Shown: one piece after another, positions 12,960-19,617 of the stretch
How positions within the stretch are numbered: position 1 is the stretch's first letter
Layout: each line of letters starts with the position of its first letter
From: a virus
Virus record (IMG/VR): IMGVR_UViG_3300027881_000100
Coordinates: 1 to 21,565 of that record
Length of the DNA: 21,565 nt
Direction: 5' to 3' (one strand)
The notes under the pieces: model-generated
What the model saw: only the letters and a program-made list of their open reading frames with translations
Databases searched by the model: none
What the model was told of the DNA's origin: nothing
Position numbers and translations under genes: made by a program

Positions 12960-14243
12960 ATGGCTAAGACATTTGAAGGAATTTTTGGCGGCATTTTCGA
13001 TCAAGGTGTATACTTACGTGATTCGAGACATGCCGCCAATGCCTTTGGCCTTAATAAGAGTGATCTAAGCAATGGCACACCTCGCCATAAGTTTGAATTT
13101 TTTGTAAAGATCAACTTCAACAACGTTGATCCTGATGTAAGAAATTTTGTACGTTCATTCTTTGTAGATCCCGCAGAGCAGGCTATACTGCATACAATGA
13201 TTAAGTCGATTAATATGCCGTCAATGCAAATTGATACGACTACACTAAATCAGTATAACAAGAAACGAGTCTCACAAACAAAAATCAACTATAATCCAAT
13301 TAGCATTACTTTCCACGATAGTGTTGAAGGTAGGACGTTACGTTTGTGGGAGATGTACTATGAATATTATTTCCGCGATGGTTTAGCACCTCAAAAACTA
13401 GAAGTAGGTACAAGTAAACCAACATCATTTCTTGATGCGTTTGTTGGTGCATTTACTGGTCAGAATGGTTCTACAGCAAATAGAAAAGCAACAGAATTTA
13501 AGCCAGATGATACTATTACAGATCGCTTTAAGGATAACTATGGTTATAATTTGGCGCGTGTAGGTAACGAAAAATATTTGATAGATACTATTGAAATTTA
13601 TCAAGTGCATGGTGGCAAATTTTCAAGAACAGACATTATTCGTCCTCGCGTTTCTGGCTTTACACATGATACACTTGATTATGAAGATAGTGCGGGTCTA
13701 GTTGAGATGAAACTCGACTTTGAATATGAGGGTGTTGTATACGCTAACGTCAATCAAAAACTAAATTCAGATGAACTAGAGAAATATAGGTATGGCGACT
13801 TCCATCAAATGGCTGGCTTAATTACTATACGACAAAATGTTAATGGTCGAACATTTGGTAAGCGTGTTCCATTGCCGAACGTAGTAACATGCGGCGAAGG
13901 ATCAAATCCAGATGCAAGTGACACTAAGAAAAATAAAGAACGTACATTAGGTGATACAGTTACAGGTTTTATCGGAGAACGGAACAAAAACCTACTTCAA
14001 GGAAGCATAGACAATCTTGTAGGTGCAGTTCCTGGCGCAATTAGCTCAGTTGTTACGACAAGTATTTTTGGCGGCACAGTTAGTATTAATCCTGATCCAC
14101 TTAAAGCACTCAAAACCACAGCAAACCAAGTCGGACGTAATGTTGTAAATAATACAAGAAATAATTTTGGGTCAGGCGTTGAGGCCGCTATAGGTACCGT
14201 AGTTAATGGTTTCGTACCTGAGGGAGATGACGGTGGTAGTTAA
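12960..14243 (+). CDS. tail-tube-fold structural protein (427 aa), possible tube initiator/baseplate cap
   Basis: Residues about 40-150 carry a second tube-like domain: HKFEFFVKINFNN, then MIKSINMPSMQIDTTTLNQYNKKRVSQTKINYNPISITFHDSVEGRTLRLWEMYYEYYFRDG. This is the tube signature of an interface strand plus a 'pISITFhDs' strand and Trp helix. A further beta segment follows (LIDTIEIYQVHGGKFSRTDIIRPRVSGFTHDTLDYEDSAGLVEMKLDFEYEGV, about 205-260) and then a low-complexity Gly/Asn/Val-rich tail (about 325-427). The domain plus long extension fits the T4 gp48/gp54 class, which starts the tube on the baseplate. A second minor tube protein is the alternative. Last 11 nt overlap the next gene. Confidence 0.6.
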   Translation: MAKTFEGIFGGIFDQGVYLRDSRHAANAFGLNKSDLSNGTPRHKFEFFVKINFNNVDPDVRNFVRSFFVDPAEQAILHTMIKSINMPSMQIDTTTLNQYNKKRVSQTKINYNPISITFHDSVEGRTLRLWEMYYEYYFRDGLAPQKLEVGTSKPTSFLDAFVGAFTGQNGSTANRKATEFKPDDTITDRFKDNYGYNLARVGNEKYLIDTIEIYQVHGGKFSRTDIIRPRVSGFTHDTLDYEDSAGLVEMKLDFEYEGVVYANVNQKLNSDELEKYRYGDFHQMAGLITIRQNVNGRTFGKRVPLPNVVTCGEGSNPDASDTKKNKERTLGDTVTGFIGERNKNLLQGSIDNLVGAVPGAISSVVTTSIFGGTVSINPDPLKALKTTANQVGRNVVNNTRNNFGSGVEAAIGTVVNGFVPEGDDGGS

Positions 14244-14685
14244 TAGAACCAGTAAACAAATAACCAAATTCTTGGGCGCAGAAATTACTGCTAGAAATAC
14301 TGGCGGCGGACTACGTAACACTTTTAAGAATAATTTAGGTGGTGAGCGCACTCGTCAACCAGATGCAATTCGCGGCTCTACTAGTGATTTTGAAGCAGGC
14401 TCACTCAATATTGGCGACTATGAAGCAGCACTAATGTACATGCAAAATAATGGCGCACAACCATTGGCAGCAAAGGCTATGGCACTTGTTTTGGTCGATG
14501 TAGCAAAGGCACAGGGAGTAGGTGTTAACACGTTACTAAGTAATTCGGACGCCGTTGCAGTTGCATTGAATAGCACCGAAGCATACACATATATTAATCA
14601 ACTTAGGGGCGGCAGTTCGCAACTTAGCGGTTCAGATACAATAGATAATTCAAAGAGTTTGCGCAGTCGTTATTTGGTAGCATAA
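14233..14685 (+). CDS. probable structural protein of unknown role (150 aa)
   Basis: Several in-frame starts exist (ATG 14206, ATG 14227, GTG 14233). The GTG is preferred because GGAG at 14223-14226 is 6 nt upstream, the same spacing used by several genes in this window. The protein has a basic Gly-rich N terminus (about 1-45), a helical Ala-rich middle (LAAKAMALVLVDVAKAQGV) and ends DTIDNSKSLRSRYLVA. It lies between a tail-tube-like gene and gp4, with overlaps on both sides (11 nt; TAATG), so it is very probably a late virion or assembly protein. The Arg-Tyr-hydrophobic C terminus may be a docking tail. Not assigned. Confidence 0.65.
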   Translation: MVVNRTSKQITKFLGAEITARNTGGGLRNTFKNNLGGERTRQPDAIRGSTSDFEAGSLNIGDYEAALMYMQNNGAQPLAAKAMALVLVDVAKAQGVGVNTLLSNSDAVAVALNSTEAYTYINQLRGGSSQLSGSDTIDNSKSLRSRYLVA

Positions 14686-15134
14686 TGGCAAGACGTAAGA
14701 AGTATAACAGTGGTGTATACACACCATCGTACCCAGAAAAGTATAAAGGCACACATGCACCACGCTACAGAAGTAGTTGGGAGTTACAGCTATTCCGTTT
14801 GGCTGATATGCACCCCAACATAGTAAGCTGGGCAAGTGAAGCCATCAAAATACCATACTATAATCCTATAACTAGAAAAGCGGCAATGTATACGCCTGAC
14901 GTATTGATGGTATTTGAAGACAAGAACGGCAATCGCCGCAACGAGCTTATTGAGATTAAGCCGAGCAAGCACACTCACCTCGAAGAAGCAAAAACTGCAT
15001 ATGATAGGGCACAATTTGCTATTAACGTAGCAAAATGGAAAGCCGCACAAGAGTTTTGTAAAAATCATGGTATGACTTTCCGTGTAATTAACGAAAATCA
15101 AATCTTCCGAACCAAGAAAAAGAAAAAGAAATAA
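14685..15134 (+). CDS. 4: head completion protein, T4 gp4-type (149 aa)
   Basis: T4 gp4 (also called gp50) is needed to finish DNA-filled heads, and its family has a TnsA/restriction-endonuclease-like core. Length is essentially that of T4 gp4 (150 aa). The nuclease motif is visible: E33 (SSWELQLF), D72 (YTPDVLMVF) and E90-x-K92 (ELIEIKPSK). The N terminus MARRKKYNSGVYTPSYPEKYKG and poly-Lys C terminus suggest DNA contact. The ATG overlaps the preceding stop (TAATG). All PD-(D/E)xK residues are intact, so catalytic capacity, perhaps trimming DNA ends after packaging, is plausible. Confidence 0.88.
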   Translation: MARRKKYNSGVYTPSYPEKYKGTHAPRYRSSWELQLFRLADMHPNIVSWASEAIKIPYYNPITRKAAMYTPDVLMVFEDKNGNRRNELIEIKPSKHTHLEEAKTAYDRAQFAINVAKWKAAQEFCKNHGMTFRVINENQIFRTKKKKKK

Positions 15135-15155
15135 TCATTCCACTAGTCTTTTGAT

Positions 15156-15163
15156 GATAAATA
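15156..15163 (+). promoter_or_regulatory. late promoter box GATAAATA directly abutting the gp16 start
   Basis: GATAAATA followed by CAATT and then ATG (15169): a gap of exactly 5 nt, which places T4-type +1 on the A of the start codon. No Shine-Dalgarno. Confidence 0.7.
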
Positions 15164-15168
15164 CAATT

Positions 15169-15672
15169 ATGACTAAGAACTTAGAAGAGGCGTTTGATTT
15201 GCCACCCATTAAAGAGGCAATCGCAAAACAGAAGGGTGAAATAATTGTTGAGACGAAGCACACTCCCGAAGAAGCATTGGCGGAGTCTGCTAGAATTCTT
15301 AAAGCACTTACTATTACCGAAAAAGTTGACCATGCCTTGACAACTGTGGATAATATTAACGAACATGATATTGAAATGGATGATATTGCTCAAGAAGCAC
15401 TTGAGTCTTACACAGAACTAAAAGAACTAGGCATGAATATGTCCGATGCACACAGTGGACGTATGATGGAAGTAGCAGCATCTATGCTAAAGACCGCGCT
15501 TGACGCTCGCTCTGCAAAAATGGAGCGTAAACTAAAAACCATTGATCTACAGTTAAAGAAGTTGCGTATTGATAAAATGAATGGTAGAGAAAACGATCCA
15601 AATGACGACACCCCTGAATTTGACCGCAATGAGCTATTAAAGCACATATATATCCAGCGCGAAGAGGAATAA
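15169..15672 (+). CDS. 16: small terminase subunit, T4 gp16-type (167 aa)
   Basis: Forms the ring that recognises or feeds DNA to the large terminase gp17 and regulates its ATPase. The N-terminal LEEAFDLPPIKEA is the short element typical of gp16 proteins of T4-like phages. The rest is helical, with MSDAHSGRMMEVAASMLKTALDARSAKMERKLKTIDLQLKKLRI (about 98-140) forming the coiled-coil oligomerisation region. Size matches T4 gp16 (164 aa). Chosen start: ATG 15169. An in-frame ATG at 15154 lies before the promoter box and would be excluded from the late transcript. Unusually, it is not next to gp17: two genes (about 3.8 kb) intervene. Confidence 0.72.
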   Translation: MTKNLEEAFDLPPIKEAIAKQKGEIIVETKHTPEEALAESARILKALTITEKVDHALTTVDNINEHDIEMDDIAQEALESYTELKELGMNMSDAHSGRMMEVAASMLKTALDARSAKMERKLKTIDLQLKKLRIDKMNGRENDPNDDTPEFDRNELLKHIYIQREEE

Positions 15673-15694
15673 TCTTGCAAATTTTGTGGTATTA

Positions 15695-15702
15695 GATAAA
15701 TA
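15695..15702 (+). promoter_or_regulatory. late promoter box GATAAATA
   Basis: TTAGATAAATACT context, 29 nt before the ATG at 15732. AAGGAA at 15717-15722 is the ribosome site. Confidence 0.75.
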
Positions 15703-15731
15703 CTACAAAATAAGCAAAGGAATTTCCTACA

Positions 15732-16352
15732 ATGACATCAGTATTTAAAGAGTATTATTTGGTAGAATCTGCAAAAGAATACAAGTATCGTATTAAGCTT
15801 GCAGTAAATGACCTATCCACAGATCAAAAGGCTGCGCTAGAAAATGCGCTAGCTAAGTTTGATGTACGATCAGTAGGCCAGTTCACACAATCACCAATTC
15901 AACAATCCCCGCTTGATTTTCCTAATGTACGCAACGCACAGGTATATACAACAGAAGTTGTCCTCGGTTATCCAGTAACAGTTGATACACTTCGTGTATT
16001 CCTTAGCGATAAAATTTCTATTAACCAGCAAGAGATTGCAGTATATAATGAGTATGATCCTCGCGACGCCTACAATGATGAAGCACTTCTTATTACAGCA
16101 GGCAAAGATGAAAATTACGTTACATCACTAGGTAACGAGTATCTTCCTGACGAAAAACCTGCTTATGGCGCAGAGTATAATGAAAAGTTCCTAAAAGAAC
16201 TTGACGACATTAAAAAAGAACGCCCAGTAGTAGAAGTTGAAAATCCGCTAATGCAGAAAACAAAGGTTGACAACACTAGTGTAGCACCAAGAGATGTTGG
16301 CGAAGCGGGTGGTGATAGCGTACTAGGTGGAAAAGGGACAGATGGCCCATAA
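15732..16352 (+). CDS. unknown late protein (206 aa), candidate internal head protein
   Basis: A two-part protein. Residues about 18-110 are a structured domain (YKYRIKLAVNDLSTDQKAALENALAKFDVRSVGQFTQ... VYTTEVVLGYPVTVDTLRVFLSDKI), which reads as a ferredoxin-like alpha/beta fold with two beta-alpha-beta units. Residues about 115-206 are acidic and disordered, ending GGDSVLGGKGTDGP. The N terminus MTSVFKEYYLVE-SAKEY contains L-V-E before Ser, compatible with prohead-protease processing. Late promoter and Shine-Dalgarno are good. It overlaps the following giant gene by 11 nt, so the two are coupled and may form a pair. Not recognised. Confidence 0.75.
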   Translation: MTSVFKEYYLVESAKEYKYRIKLAVNDLSTDQKAALENALAKFDVRSVGQFTQSPIQQSPLDFPNVRNAQVYTTEVVLGYPVTVDTLRVFLSDKISINQQEIAVYNEYDPRDAYNDEALLITAGKDENYVTSLGNEYLPDEKPAYGAEYNEKFLKELDDIKKERPVVEVENPLMQKTKVDNTSVAPRDVGEAGGDSVLGGKGTDGP

Positions 16353-19300
16353 TCCTAACATGCGCGATCTTCTTATGATTGCTGAGTCTTATACTCAGAA
16401 TCTGATGGAAGAATTTGCAATAGAGCCGACTCCTGCGAGAGGCATAATGTCGGACACACCTGTAGACGATCCGTTTCGTGATACAGAGCCTGCACTACCG
16501 TTAGAGCTTACTGCACTAACAGATGTGCCTGGTTTGTACATGAAGAAAGGTGATAAGCTTTACGTTGAGCCAACTACTAATCATGGCGAAGTGTACAGCG
16601 AAGAAAATGGTATGACATATGATTGGGATTGGATTTCTAGTTTTTCTGAACGTGGTATGCTTAGTGTTAACCCTGTTGAAGGCGAGAAAGATCCTGTAGA
16701 AGTACCGTTTGTTGAAGATGCAGGAGAACAACAAGAATGTGCATGGTGGGCACTATGCACAAATGATGCGACAACAACTGAGCCGCATCCTGTACTTGGC
16801 GAAGTACCTATTTGCGATAGATGTGTAGACAAGCTACGTAAGATTGAAGGACTTGACGAAGAAGAATTAGAAGAGCCAGGCCCAGAATGCACATATTGTG
16901 ATGACGAGGAGCCGCTAGATGGTTTCCCATGTTTGAACTGTGGCAGCAAACAGTTTGTTGGTGAAGCAGGCGATCCAGACGATACAGATTGGGACGCACA
17001 TTGGGCTAGAGAAGATGGCGACGATGAACGCGCAGATGATCTTGAAGCAGATGCAGAATGGGCGCGCATGGATGATGAACTAAACGAAGCAGCAACACGC
17101 AAAGATTTTCGTATGGTCGCTGATCTTATTTCTAAGATCGAAGACCCTGCATTACGTCAATCATCTGCGGAAGATCATGCACGTATGTTTGCACTACAGA
17201 ATCCGCGCTTCAATGCTACGCTATTTTATGCGGCAGCAGGCGCAGAGGAACCACTTGATGAAGATATAAATGCAGGTGCAGATGCAGGGGGAGAATTACT
17301 ATATCCGCCAACCGTATATGATGGTGAAGGCAACGAACATCCTTACAGTATCTACTACGACACAATGAAAAATTATAGCGTAGGCGATACAGTTACAAGT
17401 TCTGCAGCGGCACCAGGATACGGCAAGATCAGTCATCGTATTACACGCATGGACGACACTGGTGTATATGGCGTAGAGACCGAAAATACAATCCAAGAGC
17501 TTGAGCCCTGGATGGTAGAAGATGAGAATGATGCACGAGGAAAGATGTGTCCAGTATGCACAGGCGGACGACGCGAAGGTTATGGAAGAGATTGTCCGAA
17601 CTGTAATGGCGAAGGTTACGTAACAGAAGCAGGCAAGCCTTACGCAACAATGAAAGACGGACCAGATAAATATTTGTTCCGCAAAGACGGCAGACAAAAA
17701 CTTGTAGGCTCAGCAAATAACGAAGTAGATACAGACGAAGAAACGTGTAACGATTGTTTGGGCGTGGGCACTGATGAGATGTTTAATACTTGCTATAGCT
17801 GCGGCGGATCAGGTATTGTAGCAAAACAAGAATTAGAAGATCTTTGTGCATGGTGCCACGGTGATCATGAAGAATACGGGTGTTTAGAAATGCCTTGGGG
17901 TGATGCTGATGACTTTGAAGTAGACGACGAAGGTTACGTTTACTTTTATGATCCAAAGGGAACACGAAAAGAGACGCCAGAATGGAAAATGTTAGAGTTA
18001 GAAGAAAGTCGTTTCCAGTATGAAGTAGATGGCTACGGCTATGAAGAAGAGGAAGATTGGCCATTTGATAATGATGAGCCAAGTAAAAAATGGCACTATA
18101 TGACTACACCAAGCGGCGAACGCGTTACACTAGATCATTCACCGTATCAAACAATGGACAAAAACGAATTTGCAGCGCATGTTGCAAAACATAGAGGCAT
18201 AAAAGAAATGACTATGGATAAAGAAATTAGAGAAATGCAAATCGCAGCAGGCATTGTTGTTGAAGAAGAAAAATGTGAACAGTGTGCAGATTGCAAATGT
18301 GATCCTTGCGAATGCGAAGAAGCAGTTGAAGAAGGCAAGTTGCCTGATGCTCTCAAGCAACACCAATTCGGCAAGAAAGATGATGACAAGGAAGAAGTCG
18401 ATGAAGAATCTTGCGACGAAGATGCTGATATTAAAGAGATGCAGATCGCAGCAGGTATCATCGTTGCTGAAGATTGCTCCGAAGAAGATGAAGAAAATGA
18501 CGACGGCGAATGCAGTCCATTCACTCATGCTGACGACAACGTTAAGATGGTACGCGAAGAAGAACTAGACGAAGGCGGAGACATTGTTAAAGCCCTCATG
18601 AAAATGGGCAAGCAAAAGCTATGGATAGAATATAATCGCGCAATGGAAGATGACGGCGCACCTACTAAGCATCTAATTGCTATGAAGCAAGCACTTTCTA
18701 ATCTTGGCGTTGATATTGTAGACGAAGACATGCTACTTGCACCACCTGGCGACGTTGGCCCAGGTGTAGACGAAGATGATTTCGACAGAGTTGAGCCTGA
18801 ACTAGATCGACAAACAGATTTCAATGCGCCGCCTCGTGATGATGGTGATGACAGTTACGATATGAACGAAGAACCAAACGATAATGAGCGCATTATTGAT
18901 GTTGGCGACGACGAAGATTATGAAAAATATGATTTTGATGATGAGTTTGAACAGATGCTAGGTGGTTCAAGCGATATGCCAGGAGCGGAGTATAACGGTA
19001 TGTATGAAATGAATGAACTACGCAGGCTTGCAGGCCTCGAACAGTTGGAAGAGAAAGATGTTGTTGATGGACAAGATGTAGCAGACGGCGAAGATGAGGA
19101 AGTTGAAGTTGACGAAGCTATTGCTGCAGGTCCTCAGATAGCTTCTGATGAAATAGTTGCATATGAAGTTGGAGATGAGAAAGCATACTATGTAATGGCT
19201 GACCTACTAGGCGCAGAACTAGACTTTGGCCCACAAGATGAGGTTCTTATTCCCAAAGCGCGTCAGGACGAAATAGAGCATGAGTTAGATATGCAGGGAT

Positions 19301-19554
19301 TTGTACAAGGCAGAGATTTTGCAGTAGCAGGTCAAATGTTTGATGACCTACAAAATGGATATGATGATCGAGCATTTACAAAAGGTTCAGATTACTTCCC
19401 AGGTGGAGCTACAAGTAGTCCTTCAAATGAGCTTGGCCCAGCAGGTGCGAAGCAAGGCGACAACCCAATGCGCACATCAATGATTTCTGTAGACAAAGAA
19501 GACGAAATTTACGAAAGCATGAAGCTTTCTTATCGCAGGCATCGCCGAGCGTAA
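16342..19554 (+). CDS. giant acidic multi-zinc-knuckle mosaic protein (1070 aa)
   Basis: No known family covers it. The ATG at 16342 has AAGGGA just upstream and an 11-nt overlap with the previous gene (GTG 16327 is an alternative). The protein is extremely Asp/Glu-rich. Cysteine clusters: C133-C139/C158-C161; C183-C186/C197-C200; DnaJ-like C403-C406/C418-C421 (CPNCNGEG) and C469-C472/C484-C487 (CYSCGGSG); C502-C505/C514; and a dense C645-C658 cluster of six. Residues 253-300 form a small helical domain ending NPRFNATLFYAAAG. Short motifs IREMQIAAGIVV (629), IKEMQIAAGIIV (697) and MNELRRLAGL (890) recur. A basic tail YRRHRRA ends it. MRDLLMIAE-S (7-16) resembles a capsid-targeting peptide. 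It is a late protein between gp16 and gp17, possibly scaffold, internal head or packaging accessory. Confidence 0.8.
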   Translation: MAHNPNMRDLLMIAESYTQNLMEEFAIEPTPARGIMSDTPVDDPFRDTEPALPLELTALTDVPGLYMKKGDKLYVEPTTNHGEVYSEENGMTYDWDWISSFSERGMLSVNPVEGEKDPVEVPFVEDAGEQQECAWWALCTNDATTTEPHPVLGEVPICDRCVDKLRKIEGLDEEELEEPGPECTYCDDEEPLDGFPCLNCGSKQFVGEAGDPDDTDWDAHWAREDGDDERADDLEADAEWARMDDELNEAATRKDFRMVADLISKIEDPALRQSSAEDHARMFALQNPRFNATLFYAAAGAEEPLDEDINAGADAGGELLYPPTVYDGEGNEHPYSIYYDTMKNYSVGDTVTSSAAAPGYGKISHRITRMDDTGVYGVETENTIQELEPWMVEDENDARGKMCPVCTGGRREGYGRDCPNCNGEGYVTEAGKPYATMKDGPDKYLFRKDGRQKLVGSANNEVDTDEETCNDCLGVGTDEMFNTCYSCGGSGIVAKQELEDLCAWCHGDHEEYGCLEMPWGDADDFEVDDEGYVYFYDPKGTRKETPEWKMLELEESRFQYEVDGYGYEEEEDWPFDNDEPSKKWHYMTTPSGERVTLDHSPYQTMDKNEFAAHVAKHRGIKEMTMDKEIREMQIAAGIVVEEEKCEQCADCKCDPCECEEAVEEGKLPDALKQHQFGKKDDDKEEVDEESCDEDADIKEMQIAAGIIVAEDCSEEDEENDDGECSPFTHADDNVKMVREEELDEGGDIVKALMKMGKQKLWIEYNRAMEDDGAPTKHLIAMKQALSNLGVDIVDEDMLLAPPGDVGPGVDEDDFDRVEPELDRQTDFNAPPRDDGDDSYDMNEEPNDNERIIDVGDDEDYEKYDFDDEFEQMLGGSSDMPGAEYNGMYEMNELRRLAGLEQLEEKDVVDGQDVADGEDEEVEVDEAIAAGPQIASDEIVAYEVGDEKAYYVMADLLGAELDFGPQDEVLIPKARQDEIEHELDMQGFVQGRDFAVAGQMFDDLQNGYDDRAFTKGSDYFPGGATSSPSNELGPAGAKQGDNPMRTSMISVDKEDEIYESMKLSYRRHRRA

Positions 19555-19576
19555 CAATTACAAGGAATGTAAGTAA

Positions 19577-19598
19577 AAACGGGGCTTCGGCCCTGTTT
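19577..19598 (+). terminator. hairpin terminator with UUCG tetraloop
   Basis: AAACGGGGC-TTCG-GCCCTGTTT: nine base pairs (one G-T wobble) closed by a C(UUCG)G tetraloop. Only a short T tract follows (TTTCT), so it may terminate partially or act as a 3' end stabiliser. It lies between the giant gene and the gp17 promoter box. Confidence 0.75.
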
Positions 19599-19604
19599 CT
19601 ACCT

Positions 19605-19612
19605 GCTAAATA
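19605..19612 (+). promoter_or_regulatory. late promoter box GCTAAATA directly abutting the gp17 start
   Basis: GCTAAATA, then CTTAT, then ATG (19618): a 5-nt gap and no Shine-Dalgarno, so the gp17 mRNA from this promoter should be leaderless. Confidence 0.65.
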
Positions 19613-19617
19613 CTTAT

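Noticed and set aside
17665-17672. GATAAATA inside the giant gene
   Set aside because: It encodes part of PDKYLF in a long open frame, with no gene start nearby. About one chance match to an 8-mer is expected in a window of this size.
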